DNA of 64,000 nucleotides from Terracoccus luteus (GCF_003635045.1 NZ_RBXT01000001.1:3658001-3722000); one strand, 5' to 3'. Counted from the stretch's first letter, positions 24,802 through 33,566 are shown. Notes: generated by a model from the letters alone, not told the origin. Program-made: numbers and translations.

Positions 24802-26104
24802 CCTGTCGACTACCGCGCGCCCCGTCGGGGTGGGACGTGCGGACCCGGTCGAGGAGCGCAGACGGATGATGGCGAAGGAGGCCGGACAGCCGCTGGGCGG
24901 CTTCGGTTCTCGCCTGCCGATGTACGCCTCGTGGGCGATCATCGCCGCTCTCGTCGCGCAGGAGAGCCTCACCGACCTCATCCCGCTCAAGCCCGGCCAC
25001 CTCACCGCCGGCCTGCTCGGCATCGTGCTCGCCGTCGGCGCGTCGGTCGTCTACATCGTGTGGCAGCTGCGCGTCGTCCGTGGGGCCGCCCCCGAGTCGA
25101 CGCGACGGCTCGTGCTGCTGCTCACCGCCGCCGCGGTCGGGGCGCTCGTCGTCGACGACCTGTGGGCGCCGCTGCCGCTCGCGATGTCGGCGGTCATGCT
25201 CGTCCTGCCGACGTGGCGGGCCGCGGTCGGGGTCGGCGCCCTGCTGCTCGGCTTCGGCGTCTTCGTCTTCGCCCGGTGGAGCGACCGGTACGCCGTCGTC
25301 ATCCCGCTCGGCATCTTCGCCCTCGCCCTCGTGCTCTACGCCTTCACCCGGCTGTCGGTCGTCATCCGCGAGCTCCAGCTGACCCGGGAGGAGCTGGCCC
25401 GCACCCGCGTCGACCAGGAGCGCGAGCGCATGCAGCGCGACCTGCACGACATGCTCGGTCGCACCCTCGTGACGGCGTCCCTGCGCAACCAGGTCGCGTT
25501 GCGCACCCTCGACACCGACCCCGCCGCCACCCGCGAGCACCTCGAGCAGCTGCACGCCGTCGTCACCGACGGCCAGGCGCGGCTGCGTGCGGTCACCTCC
25601 GGTCCCGTCATCGTCAGCCTCGCCGACGAGCTCGACTCCGCCACGACGCTGTGCCAACGGCTCGGCATCGACCTCGAGGTCGACGCGGACCCGCTGCCCG
25701 AGCACGCGCCCGAGCGCACCATCGGCGCCATCGTTCGCGAGTCGGTGACGAACATGCTCAAGCACAGCCGGGCCCAGAGCTGCACCGTCGCCATCCGGGT
25801 CGAACCCAGCTCGGTCGTGCTCACGGTCGTCAACGACGGGGCGATCCGCCCCGCCGGCGACCAGGGCGCAGACGGCACCGGCGTGGCCCACCTCCGCTCC
25901 GTCGCGGAGGGCCAGGGCGGCAACCTCACCGCCGAGTTCCTCGACGGGTCGCGCTTCCGTGTCTCGGCGCGCCTGCCCCGCCGGGATGCCGACGCCGCGG
26001 GCTCGGCTGCCACGGCTCGGACGTCGGGCCGCGAGACGACCACCGCCCGCCGTGGTGACCGACCGGCATCCACCCCCACCCCGCTGACGCAGGAGCCCCG
26101 ATGA
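24788..26104 (+). CDS. NarL-family sensor histidine kinase
   Basis: The protein has 438 residues. The N-terminal half has five or six membrane segments (about 45-195) and no large outside domain, as in DesK-like kinases. A coiled stretch LQLTREELARTRVDQERER leads to the HisKA_3 box MQRDLHDMLGRTL with the phosphorylated His at about 221. The ATPase part has the N-box VRESVTNMLKHS and a final G-rich box GTGVAHLRSVAEGQGG. The tail after about 395 is disordered. The ATG at 24788 follows GGAGGGACGACG and overlaps the upstream gene; ATG 24866 is an alternative. Partner of the response regulator that overlaps it by 4 nt. Confidence 0.9.
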   Translation: MVATSLSTTARPVGVGRADPVEERRRMMAKEAGQPLGGFGSRLPMYASWAIIAALVAQESLTDLIPLKPGHLTAGLLGIVLAVGASVVYIVWQLRVVRGAAPESTRRLVLLLTAAAVGALVVDDLWAPLPLAMSAVMLVLPTWRAAVGVGALLLGFGVFVFARWSDRYAVVIPLGIFALALVLYAFTRLSVVIRELQLTREELARTRVDQERERMQRDLHDMLGRTLVTASLRNQVALRTLDTDPAATREHLEQLHAVVTDGQARLRAVTSGPVIVSLADELDSATTLCQRLGIDLEVDADPLPEHAPERTIGAIVRESVTNMLKHSRAQSCTVAIRVEPSSVVLTVVNDGAIRPAGDQGADGTGVAHLRSVAEGQGGNLTAEFLDGSRFRVSARLPRRDADAAGSAATARTSGRETTTARRGDRPASTPTPLTQEPR

Positions 26105-26715
26105 GTGACCCGCTGCGCATCCTCATCGCCGAGGACGTCGACCTCGTCGCCGAGGCCTTCGCCGCCCTGCTCGGCACCGAGCCCGGTTTCGAGGTCGTGG
26201 CCCGCGTCGGCCGCGGAGACGAGGTGGCGGCGGCCGCAGAACGCACGAACCCCGACGTCGCCCTGCTCGACGTCGACATGCCGGGGGCGACGGGCATCGA
26301 GGCGACCGCCCAGCTCTCGCGGGTGCGGCCCGACTGCAAGGTGCTGCTGCTGACCTCGCTGCCCGGCAGCGGGCACATCCCGCGCGCCCTGGCGGCGGGG
26401 GCCTCGGGCTACGTCGTGAAGTCGATGTCGGCGACGCAGCTCATCGACGCCATCCGCTCGGTCGCGTCGGGCCGCACCGTCATCGACCCGCAGCTGGCCG
26501 CCGACGCGCTGCGCAGCGGCCCGAGCCCCCTGACGGAGCGGGAGGTGCAGCTGCTCCGGCTCGTCGACCGTGGCCTCGACACCGAGACGATCGCCCGCGA
26601 GATGTTCCTGACCAAGGGGACCGTGCGCAACTACCTGTCGACCGTCATGACGAAGATGGACGTGACGACGCGAGGCCAGGCGGTCGCGACCGCACGTGGC
26701 CACGGATGGCTCTGA
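26101..26715 (+). CDS. NarL/LuxR-type response regulator, candidate regulator of the RiPP locus
   Basis: The protein has 204 residues. The receiver domain has the acidic pair EDVD, phospho-acceptor Asp57 in ALLDVDMPG and the conserved Lys in YVVKSM. The DNA-binding domain carries LTEREVQLLRLV and a recognition helix in TKGTVRNYLSTVMTKM. Its ATG overlaps the kinase stop. It is the only DNA-binding regulator inside the RiPP locus, so it is the first candidate to bind the three TGACAC-GTGTCA sites; nothing in the sequence proves this. Confidence 0.92.
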   Translation: MSDPLRILIAEDVDLVAEAFAALLGTEPGFEVVARVGRGDEVAAAAERTNPDVALLDVDMPGATGIEATAQLSRVRPDCKVLLLTSLPGSGHIPRALAAGASGYVVKSMSATQLIDAIRSVASGRTVIDPQLAADALRSGPSPLTEREVQLLRLVDRGLDTETIAREMFLTKGTVRNYLSTVMTKMDVTTRGQAVATARGHGWL

Positions 26716-26829
26716 CCGGGGCGGGCGCAGGCCATGCGCTCGCGGCGCCCTCGGCGACGCGCTGCCGCTGCCCGCGACACGCCGATCGCGCTGTCTGCCG
26801 ATGTATCGGGTGACGACTAGAGGCGCGTA

Positions 26830-26835
26830 TAGCCT
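26830..26835 (+). promoter_or_regulatory. Leaderless -10 box of the AAA ATPase gene
   Basis: TAGCCT lies 6 nt upstream of the GTG at 26842, with TATAGC overlapping it. No ribosome site is present, so a leaderless transcript is likely. The preceding 115 nt back to the response regulator gene show no further clear element. Confidence 0.5.
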
Positions 26836-26841
26836 CCGATC

Positions 26842-28122
26842 GTGGACCCCGTGACGAACCCCTACGCCCCCGGCGCCGGCCAGCGGCCGCCCGAGCTCGC
26901 CGGCCGCGACGAGCAGCTCCGCACCTTCGACGTCGTGCTCGAGCGCATCGCCCGCGGACGGTCCGAGCGCTCGATCGTGCTCACCGGGCTCCGCGGTGTC
27001 GGGAAGACCGTGCTGCTCAACGCCCTTCGCGGCTCGGCGGTCCGGGCCGGATGGGGGACGGGCAAGTTCGAGGCACGCCCCGACCAGCGACTGCGCCGTC
27101 CGCTCGCCGCGGCGGCGCACCAGGCGGTCCGCGAGCTCGGCCACCCCCGCGGCGCCGAGGTCGACCAGGTGCTCGGCATCATCAAGTCGTTCTCGCAGCG
27201 CGACGCCCCGACGGGCGCGAAGCTGCGCGACAAGTGGCAGCCCGGTATCGACGCCCCGGCGGTGACCGGTCGTGCCGACTCGGGCGACATCGAGATCGAC
27301 CTCGTCGAGCTGTTCACCGACATCGGCGGTCTCGCGGCCGACGTCGGCAAGGGCATCGCCTTCTTCGTCGACGAGATGCAGGACGTCCACCCCGACGACG
27401 TGTCGGCGCTGTGCGCGGCCTGCCACGAGATCTCGCAGTCGGGTCTTCCGGTCATCGTCGTCGGGGCCGGGCTGCCGCACCTGCCGGCGGTGCTGTCGGC
27501 GTCGAAGTCCTACAGCGAGAGGCTCTTCCGCTACTCACGCATCGACCGCTTGCCCCGCGACGCCGCCGACCGGGCCCTCGTCGGACCGGCCTCCGAGGAG
27601 GACGCCGAGTTCACGCCCGAGGCCCTCGACGAGATGTACGCCGTGACGGCCGGCTACCCGTACTTCATCCAGGCCTACGGCAAGGTCGTCTGGGACGTCG
27701 CCCCGCGCTCGCCCATCACCGCCGACGACATCCGCGTCGCCGCCCCCGAGGCCGAGAGCGAGCTCGCCGTCGGCTTCTTCGGCTCCCGCTTCGAGCGCGC
27801 CACCCCCGCCGAACGCGAGTACCTGCGCGCCATGGCCGACGCGGCGCTGCACGCGGGGGCAGAGGCGGCGGATGCCGACGTGGCCGGCGCCGACGCGGAC
27901 GGTGACGTGCCCGCGGGGCCGGGCTCACCGGCATCCGACCCGGCGGGGGAGCGGGAGGCGGTGCCGACCTCGGCCGTCGCCGAGGTGCTCGGCCGCAAGC
28001 CGCAGTCCCTCTCGCCCGCGCGTGACGCCCTCATCAAAAAGGGCCTCATCTACAGCGGCGAGCGCGGACGCATCGCCTTCACCGTCCCCCACTTCGGACG
28101 CTACCTGCGCACCCAGGCCTGA
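26842..28122 (+). CDS. AAA/Cdc6-like ATPase with C-terminal winged helix
   Basis: The protein has 426 residues. The P-loop is GLRGVGKTVLLN (about 51), Walker B is IAFFVDEMQ (about 174-182), and sensor-like ...VVGAGLPHLP follows. The C-terminal part (about 375-426) reads as a winged helix (TSAVAEVLGRKPQSLSPARDALIKKGLI). Between them is an Asp/Ala/Gly-rich insertion (about 343-375). Proteins of this type (Orc1/Cdc6-like, often called ATP-binding protein) are common in actinobacteria and their task is unclear. The start is the GTG at 26842. It lies next to the RiPP locus but is transcribed from its own promoter and shows no link to it. Confidence 0.85.
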   Translation: MDPVTNPYAPGAGQRPPELAGRDEQLRTFDVVLERIARGRSERSIVLTGLRGVGKTVLLNALRGSAVRAGWGTGKFEARPDQRLRRPLAAAAHQAVRELGHPRGAEVDQVLGIIKSFSQRDAPTGAKLRDKWQPGIDAPAVTGRADSGDIEIDLVELFTDIGGLAADVGKGIAFFVDEMQDVHPDDVSALCAACHEISQSGLPVIVVGAGLPHLPAVLSASKSYSERLFRYSRIDRLPRDAADRALVGPASEEDAEFTPEALDEMYAVTAGYPYFIQAYGKVVWDVAPRSPITADDIRVAAPEAESELAVGFFGSRFERATPAEREYLRAMADAALHAGAEAADADVAGADADGDVPAGPGSPASDPAGEREAVPTSAVAEVLGRKPQSLSPARDALIKKGLIYSGERGRIAFTVPHFGRYLRTQA

Positions 28123-28130
28123 CCCCGGGC

Positions 28131-28237
28131 GTCGAGGTGGGGGGTCGCGCCAGAGCGCGATCTTTCACCTCGACCCGCACGCGCGGCTGCCGCGTCGAGG
28201 TAGGCGGCCGCGCTCGAGCGCGACGAGATACCTCGAC
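28131..28237. repeat. Two tandem 44-nt palindromic hairpin units
   Basis: Unit 1 (28131-28174) and unit 2 (28194-28237) each have the outer arms GTCGAGGT and ACCTCGAC exactly 28 nt apart, and an inner palindrome (TCGCGC/GCGCGA in unit 1; GCGCTCGAGCGC in unit 2). They lie between the 3' ends of the convergent AAA ATPase and DUF3500 genes. They look like a REP/BIME-type intergenic element or a bidirectional terminator; there is no T-run. Confidence 0.85.
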
Positions 28238-28262
28238 CCGCCGGGTCGCCGTGGTGGTGGTC

Positions 28263-29432
28263 TCAGTGGTGGCGGGCGCGGTGCCGGGCCAGCACGTCGA
28301 GGCCGAAGTCGTTCGAGGGGTCGCGCCAGACCGAGTGGGCGTGGTTGGCGCCGCGCTGGGTGTTGTCCCACTCGATGAGCAGCCCCGGCCCCTGCAGCCG
28401 GTAGTAGTGCGGGGCGCCGGGCTCGGTCGGGCCGGCCCAGGCGAAGTGGATGCCGTCGAGCGCGGCGTCGTCGACGCGCGCCATCGGCGAGACCCCGGCC
28501 GGCACCCGGTCGAAGTACGTCGACAGCAGCAGACGCAGGGTCTCGCGCTGTCCGGCGTCGAGGTCGCCGCCGGCCACGCCCCGCGGGTCGAGCGTGTACT
28601 GGACCGCTTCGTGGTCGGCCTCCTCGTACGCCGCCGCCGCGTCGATGGCGTCGCTCAGCGCCTGCAGCTTGCCCTGCTCGACGTCGTCGGGGAAGCGGGC
28701 GTCACGCCAGATCCCGGCCAGCGGGATGACGCGGTCGCCGTGGTTGATGCGCGTGCGGTTGGCGGTGACGAAGTCGGACGGGGCGGTGGCCCGCAGCAGC
28801 GCCCGGGCGGCGGTGTCGGGGTCGAGAGAGCGCATGAGCTCGCGGCCGAGGTCCTCGACCCGGCCGAGCGGTCGGTTCACCGCCCCGCCGAGCAGGGGTG
28901 AGGATGCCGGGTCGGCCCCCATGAAGCACGGCGTCGTCGAGACGAGCACCCCGTCGACGACGAGGTTGTTGAGCGAGACGTGGTGGCCGCCGAACCGCCA
29001 CGCCCACGCCCCGGTGTCGCCCGGGGTCCCGAAGACACTCAGGTAGTACATGCCGGGGTCGCGCCCCCGCTCGCGGTCGAAGATAGTGACGAAGCCCTCG
29101 TGGGCGTCGAGCACGTTCTCGAGCCCCATCGTCGTGGCCACGGTCACGTAGCCGGCGGTCGAGAGCCCGGAGGCGACGAGCCGCATCGCCCCGCGCTGCT
29201 GGCGCGGCCGCTGCTCGTGCAACGTCAGGCCGCCGTGGTCGGTCGGCGTGTAGAACCACCGCCGGCGCTCGTCGTCGGTGGCGTCGTCAGCGGGTGCCGC
29301 GCCCTGGGCCTTCCGCCGCTGCGCCTCGTCGAGGCCGTCCAGCCACGCGCGTGCCGCGTCGGCCATCGCGGCGGCGACGACACGCCGTGCCGAGACCTCG
29401 TCGTCCACCGGCCGGCTGCCCAGGTCCGTCAT
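28263..29432 (-). CDS. DUF3500 family protein
   Basis: A 389-residue cytoplasmic protein of the DUF3500 family. The recognisable blocks are RWFYTPTDHGGL, WAWRFGGHHVSLN and the C-terminal EWDNTQRGANHAHSVWRDP with NDFGLDVL. Conserved His, Asp and Asn residues in these blocks suggest a metal or active site, but the reaction is unknown. The ATG is at 29432. It is divergent from the monooxygenase-fold gene across a 96-nt gap. Confidence 0.88.
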   Translation of the reverse strand: MTDLGSRPVDDEVSARRVVAAAMADAARAWLDGLDEAQRRKAQGAAPADDATDDERRRWFYTPTDHGGLTLHEQRPRQQRGAMRLVASGLSTAGYVTVATTMGLENVLDAHEGFVTIFDRERGRDPGMYYLSVFGTPGDTGAWAWRFGGHHVSLNNLVVDGVLVSTTPCFMGADPASSPLLGGAVNRPLGRVEDLGRELMRSLDPDTAARALLRATAPSDFVTANRTRINHGDRVIPLAGIWRDARFPDDVEQGKLQALSDAIDAAAAYEEADHEAVQYTLDPRGVAGGDLDAGQRETLRLLLSTYFDRVPAGVSPMARVDDAALDGIHFAWAGPTEPGAPHYYRLQGPGLLIEWDNTQRGANHAHSVWRDPSNDFGLDVLARHRARHH

Positions 29433-29528
29433 GTCGCGAATCTAGTTGACAGTGGTGTGACTTGGGCGGAGGCGTTACGTTCGGGACGGATGCCGCCGGC
29501 TGTCGGTGGCGCGACGACTGGAGACACC

Positions 29529-29849
29529 GTGGCCACTCCCACCGACGACCGTCGAGACCTGCTCACCGTGATCGCCTACATGACGGCGGCCGAGGGCAAG
29601 GCCGACGAGCTGCGGGCCGAGCTCGAGGCGCTCATCGAGCCGACGAGCCAGGAGGACGGCTACGTCAACTACGACCTCCACGAGAGCGTCGAGAACCCGG
29701 GCTCGTTCTTCCTCTACGAGAACTGGGAGTCGGGTGAGCAGCTCGACACCCACCTCGCCGCGCCCCACCTCGTGCGTTTCGCCGGCCTGCTCGGCGACCT
29801 CGTCGACGAGAAGGGCCTGAGTATCAACCGGGTCCGTCGCATCGCCTGA
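29529..29849 (+). CDS. Antibiotic biosynthesis monooxygenase (ABM) domain protein
   Basis: A 106-residue protein with one dimeric ferredoxin-like ABM/YgiN domain: LLTVIAYMTAAEGKADELR, then EDGYVNYDLHES, FFLYENWESGEQLDTHLAAPHLVRF. Such proteins act as quinol or small-aromatic monooxygenases or have unknown stress roles. The start at GTG 29529 is chosen for the upstream TGGAGACACC; an in-frame ATG at 29490 would add 13 residues of low complexity. A TACGTT hexamer at 29476 may be its -10 box. Confidence 0.85.
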   Translation: MATPTDDRRDLLTVIAYMTAAEGKADELRAELEALIEPTSQEDGYVNYDLHESVENPGSFFLYENWESGEQLDTHLAAPHLVRFAGLLGDLVDEKGLSINRVRRIA

Positions 29850-29879
29850 CCCGGCGGGTCACGGGCCGGACCGCTCGCC

Positions 29880-30962
29880 TCAGACGAGCGGGGACAGCTC
29901 GCCGACGAGGTCGACCGACAGCAGCCGGCGCACCTCGTCGGCAGGGTGACGGTCGAGCAGCGCCATGAGCTTGGTCAGCGCCGCCTCGAACGTGAGGTCG
30001 GCCCCGGCGACGGCACCAGTCTCGAAAAGCGCTGCGCCCGTTGCGTACTGGCCTGCCCGTACCGCACCGCTGTCGCACTGGGTCGTCACGAGCACGACGA
30101 CACCGGATGCCGTGGCCGCCTCCAGGGCGCGCAGGAACCACGGCTCGGACGGGCCGTTGCCGGCCCCGTAGGCCTCGATCACCACGCCGCGCAGCCCGGG
30201 CCGGGTGAGCACGGCGGTCAGGGTGTGCTCGTCGAGCGCGGGGTGCAGCTTGAGTGCCGCGACGTCGGCGCACAGGCCACCGGTCCGTCGCAGCCCCCCG
30301 GCACCGGGCGGTCGGACGAGCGACGCGGTCACCTCGAGCGAGACGCCGGCGTGGGCGAGCGGCGGCAGGTCGGGGGAGGCGAAGCCGGAGAAGCGGTCGG
30401 CGCTCACCTTGCGCGACCGGCATCCGCGCAGGAGCAGGTCGCCGAAGGCGACCGTCACCTCGGGCACGACGGGTGCGCCGGTGCCATCGCGGAGCGCGGC
30501 GAAGGCGCCTGCGGTGTAGAGGTTCCGGTCGGCGTCGGACCGGCGCTCGCCCAGCGGACGCTGTGACCCGGTCAGCACCACCGGCCGGTCGACACCCTCG
30601 AGGAGGAAGGCGAGGGCGGACGCGGAGTAGGCCATGGTGTCGGTGCCGTGCAGGACGACGACCCCCGTGTGGTCGCCGGCGAGCTCGACGACGGCGTCGG
30701 CGATGTCGAGCCACCGCCCGGGTCGGATGGCCGAAGAGTCGATGGGGTCGTCGAACGCCGCGATGGTGACGCCGACGGGCAGCTCGTCGGGGTCGCGCAG
30801 GTGGGCGGCGAGGCGGCCGAAGTCCTGCGGCACCAGGGCCCCGTCGGCGCGCGTCGTCATGCCGATGGTGCCTCCGGTGTAGAGCAGCAGCAGGCGCTGC
30901 TCGGCGTCAGGTGGTCCCACGGTCCCGTGGACGTGGAGCGAGGCCCCCCCGGACGTCGTCAC
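29880..30962 (-). CDS. ansA: L-asparaginase, type I-like
   Basis: The protein has 360 residues and hydrolyses asparagine to aspartate and ammonia. The two catalytic Thr motifs are present: YTGGTIGM (about 30) and HGTDTMAY (about 105). GSQRPLGERRSDADRN and IEAYGAGNGP are also typical of the family. No signal peptide is seen, so it is cytoplasmic, as expected for type I. The start is GTG at 30962. A 37-codon ORF ends 9 nt upstream. It runs convergently with the ABM gene with a 30-nt gap. Confidence 0.92.
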   Translation of the reverse strand: MTTSGGASLHVHGTVGPPDAEQRLLLLYTGGTIGMTTRADGALVPQDFGRLAAHLRDPDELPVGVTIAAFDDPIDSSAIRPGRWLDIADAVVELAGDHTGVVVLHGTDTMAYSASALAFLLEGVDRPVVLTGSQRPLGERRSDADRNLYTAGAFAALRDGTGAPVVPEVTVAFGDLLLRGCRSRKVSADRFSGFASPDLPPLAHAGVSLEVTASLVRPPGAGGLRRTGGLCADVAALKLHPALDEHTLTAVLTRPGLRGVVIEAYGAGNGPSEPWFLRALEAATASGVVVLVTTQCDSGAVRAGQYATGAALFETGAVAGADLTFEAALTKLMALLDRHPADEVRRLLSVDLVGELSPLV

Positions 30963-30971
30963 GCCGCCCCC

Positions 30972-31085
30972 TCAGCCGTCACGGCCGCGTCCCATGGCGC
31001 CGTTCTGTGCGGCGACCACGCAGTCGCTCATGTCGGTCGCCGTTTCTTGGGGCTCGTCGGGCGCGGTCGTCGGCTCGCTCGTCAT
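30972..31085 (-). CDS. Possible 37-residue peptide upstream of asparaginase
   Basis: An ORF starting MTSEPTTAPDEPQETATDMS and ending with one Cys and a Gly/Arg-rich tail. It has GGCAGGAG 10 nt before the ATG, and its TGA is 9 nt before the asparaginase GTG, so it could be co-translated. The composition (acidic front, basic end) is not obviously random, but no family is known and the case rests only on position and the ribosome site. Confidence 0.35.
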   Translation of the reverse strand: MTSEPTTAPDEPQETATDMSDCVVAAQNGAMGRGRDG

Positions 31086-31160
31086 CGTCGTCGCTCCTGC
31101 CCCTGGTGGTGCGCCCCTGCGCACGCTGGGGGTCAACGTACGCCCCGCGCGGTGGTCCCG

Positions 31161-31988
31161 TCAGCGCGACACCGGTGCGGGCGCGGAGAGCGCCGCCGAC
31201 GGCGAGGCCGTCGTCTCCGGCCACCAGTGCGGCGCCGCGGCGACCCGGTGCGCCGGCACCCCGGCATCCGCCCAGTGACGCCGGGCCGCGGCCACCGTCG
31301 GCGCGCCGCCGATCGCGCACGCCCACAGTCGGGTTCGCCTCTCCCGGGGCAGGTGGCTCAGCAGGTCGGCGACCACGGTCGAGCCGCCGCGCCCGTCGAA
31401 GAACCCCCGCCGCACCACCCACGTGACGTCGACACCTGCGGGGTGGGTGAGGGCTCGACGGTCGTCGGGGTGGGCGAGCTCGAGCACGGCACGGCCGGTC
31501 GCGCCGGGGCTCAGAGACGCGAGGATGCCGGCCGCCGCGGGCAGCGCGCCGGCGTCGGCGACGATCTCGACCTCCCGGCACGACGGGTGCGGCAGGGCAC
31601 CCACCCCGGCGTCGACGACCGTGACCGGGTCACCGATGCCGCACTCGAGGGCCCACGTCGCCAGCGGTCCGCCCGCTCCCGTCGTCGTGAGGCCGTGCAG
31701 GTGCACGTCGACCTCGAGGACGGCGGCCGGGGTGCCGGCGTGACGGACCGCGCGCACCGTCAGCGTGCGGGTGACGGGCAGGAGGCTCGGGTCGGGCACG
31801 GCGCCCACCGGTCCGAGCACGGGGATGAGCGCGCGGACGCGGTGGTCGGCGCCGAGTGGCGTGAGGTGGCGTAGGTCGTCGCCGGCCAGAGAGACGCGCA
31901 CGAAGGACGGCGAGAGGCGGACCGCGGCACAGACCTCGAGGTCCATCACGGTGCAGCGGCTGGTCGGGTCGGTCGGGTCGGCGGCCAT
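31161..31988 (-). CDS. Siderophore-interacting protein (ViuB-like ferric reductase)
   Basis: A 275-residue NAD(P)H/FAD ferric-siderophore reductase-like protein. The N-terminal FAD part holds RVSLAGDDLRHL and RTLTVRAV (the R-x-Y/L-T FAD motif), followed by GGPLATWAL. The C-terminal part has EIVADAGALPAAAGIL and RLWACAIGGAPTVAAARRH, close to the family pattern. It would release iron from imported siderophores inside the cell. The ATG at 31988 lies 24 nt downstream of an iron box, so it is almost surely repressed by an IdeR/DmdR regulator when iron is plentiful. Confidence 0.9.
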   Translation of the reverse strand: MAADPTDPTSRCTVMDLEVCAAVRLSPSFVRVSLAGDDLRHLTPLGADHRVRALIPVLGPVGAVPDPSLLPVTRTLTVRAVRHAGTPAAVLEVDVHLHGLTTTGAGGPLATWALECGIGDPVTVVDAGVGALPHPSCREVEIVADAGALPAAAGILASLSPGATGRAVLELAHPDDRRALTHPAGVDVTWVVRRGFFDGRGGSTVVADLLSHLPRERRTRLWACAIGGAPTVAAARRHWADAGVPAHRVAAAPHWWPETTASPSAALSAPAPVSR

Positions 31989-32012
31989 GTCACCCCTGTC
32001 GGCGGCTCTCGG

Positions 32013-32031
32013 TTAGGTGAGGCAAACCTAA
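32013..32031 (-). promoter_or_regulatory. Iron box (IdeR/DmdR-type operator)
   Basis: TTAGGTGAGGCAAACCTAA matches the 19-bp actinobacterial iron-box consensus TTAGGTTAGGCTAACCTAA at 17 of 19 positions and is nearly palindromic. It sits 24 nt before the start of the siderophore-interacting protein gene. Confidence 0.93.
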
Positions 32032-32086
32032 CCACGTCGCAGGTGTCCGGTCCAGACGTGTCCACCTCGTGGTGGCGGGTACCCCG

Positions 32087-33067
32087 TCAGCCGCGGAAGG
32101 GGATGCTCGAGCGACGCACCGGCACGTCGTAGCCGCGGGCCGCCAGCAGGGCCGCCAGCGACGCGGTGGCGGCCCGGCCGTTCGCGGACGGGGAGATGGC
32201 CACCTCCCGGATCGGCAGGGGAGCGGCCGACGTCGTCAGGGCGGCGTGTCCTCCGGCGCCGGTCCCCGCAGCGTCCGGGGCGGACCCGGTGAGCCAGAGG
32301 TGGGGCGCGATGCCGTAGCGCGTCGGTCGGTAGCGCACGACGCCTCGCCAGCCGCCCAGGCCGGAGCGGTGCAGCAGCGAGGTCGAGTGGCGGACTTCGC
32401 GCTCGTCCACGAACCCCGGGTGCTTGATGAGCACGAGGGCCTGCTCGACGTCATCGAGGGTCGAGGCCATCGCCTCGACGACACTGGCCGTCGGGCTCCC
32501 GGCGGCCAGCCGGCGGCGGGCTTCCGCGACGTCGTCACCGAACCCGTCGAACACCGCCCGGGCCAGTCGGCGCTGCTCCTCCTCGCCGTACCGCACCGGG
32601 GCCCAGGGGCGCTGGCGCACGTAGCCCACGTCGGCCGTGGCCGCGTCACCGGGCGCCGCGGGGCTCGACAGCAGCTCGGCCGGCAGCGCGGCATCCTCGT
32701 CGGTGAGCACGAGAAGGGGGGCGGTCGGGTCGAGGCCGACGGCGTACGACTCGCCGAGCCCGCCGTAGGTGCGCCACATGGCCAGCAGGTCCCAGTGCCG
32801 GGCGGCGCTGAGGATGAAGAAGGTGCTGGGCGACGGCCCGCCGTCACCGGTCTCTGCGTCACGGGTTCGCGAGCGCAGCAGCCGCGCCAGCGGGTCGCCG
32901 GCCGCGGCGGACGCGTCCAGCTCGGCCGCGATGCGGCTGGCGCCGAGGCGCACCTCGGCGTTGTCGTTGAGAAACTCCGACGCGGTCGCCCACAGCACGT
33001 GGTCGGTGAGGATGCCGAGCAGACCGGCTCCGTCCGTGTAGTGCCAGACCAGCTCGTCGGGGGGCAT
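32087..33067 (-). CDS. DUF2971 family protein
   Basis: The protein has 326 residues. The DUF2971 signs are VWHYTDGAGLLGILTDHVLWAT, FLNDNAEVRLG, SAARHWDLLAMWRTYGG and the later KHPGFVDEREVRHS. The function of the family is not established; some members lie near toxin or defence genes, but no such neighbour is seen here. The ATG at 33067 is chosen over the GTG 9 nt upstream because TAGCGT (33080-33075 on this strand) stands 7 nt before the ATG and would overlap the GTG; the mRNA is thus likely leaderless. Confidence 0.85.
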   Translation of the reverse strand: MPPDELVWHYTDGAGLLGILTDHVLWATASEFLNDNAEVRLGASRIAAELDASAAAGDPLARLLRSRTRDAETGDGGPSPSTFFILSAARHWDLLAMWRTYGGLGESYAVGLDPTAPLLVLTDEDAALPAELLSSPAAPGDAATADVGYVRQRPWAPVRYGEEEQRRLARAVFDGFGDDVAEARRRLAAGSPTASVVEAMASTLDDVEQALVLIKHPGFVDEREVRHSTSLLHRSGLGGWRGVVRYRPTRYGIAPHLWLTGSAPDAAGTGAGGHAALTTSAAPLPIREVAISPSANGRAATASLAALLAARGYDVPVRRSSIPFRG

Positions 33068-33074
33068 GGCCCTC

Positions 33075-33080
33075 ACGCTA
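33075..33080 (-). promoter_or_regulatory. Leaderless -10 box of the DUF2971 gene
   Basis: TAGCGT on the minus strand, 7 nt from the ATG at 33067. The identical hexamer serves at 4758, 50474 and 52529. Confidence 0.55.
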
Positions 33081-33092
33081 GACCGCGCGGGC

Positions 33093-33566
33093 TCAGGCGA
33101 TGGCCGACGCCTGGTACTCCTCGCCGGTCGACGGGCGGTCGACCATCGGCCGGACGGGCAGGTAGCGCCCGGTCATGAGCGGCGAGCTGATCATCATGTC
33201 GGCGGTGGCGAGGTTGGTGGCGACCGGCACGTTCCACAGCGTCGCGAGCCGCAGCAGGGCCTTGACGTCGGTGTCGTGCGGCTGGGGCTCGAGCGGGTCC
33301 CAGAAGAAGATGAGGACGTCGATGTCGCCCTCGGCGATCTTCGCGCCGATCTGCTGGTCGCCGCCGAGCGGCCCGGACAGGAAGCGGTGGACGGGCAGGC
33401 CGAGCTCGAACTCGAGCATCGTCCCGGTCGTGCCCGTCGCGGACAGCCGGTGGTGGCGCAGGTGCTCGGCGTTGAACTCGGCCCAGCGCAGCAGCTCGAC
33501 CTTCTTGTTGTCGTGCGCGACGAGCGCGATGTGCCGGCGGATGAGCGGGGCGATGAAGTCGGTCAT
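33093..33566 (-). CDS. mgsA: Methylglyoxal synthase
   Basis: A 157-residue enzyme that turns dihydroxyacetone phosphate into methylglyoxal, a bypass of lower glycolysis under phosphate limitation. Motifs: [17 protein letters not shown] for phosphate binding, [43 protein letters not shown] split across the active site (catalytic Asp in GDID and the His of PHD). The ATG at 33566 starts the conserved domain; earlier in-frame codons give only low-complexity sequence. The C-terminus is slightly longer than in E. coli. Confidence 0.93.
   Translation of the reverse strand: MTDFIAPLIRRHIALVAHDNKKVELLRWAEFNAEHLRHHRLSATGTTGTMLEFELGLPVHRFLSGPLGGDQQIGAKIAEGDIDVLIFFWDPLEPQPHDTDVKALLRLATLWNVPVATNLATADMMISSPLMTGRYLPVRPMVDRPSTGEEYQASAIA

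Noticed and set aside
26842-28122. AAA ATPase as part of the RiPP locus
   Set aside because: It has its own leaderless promoter without the TGACAC-GTGTCA palindrome, and such ATPases are widespread outside RiPP loci.
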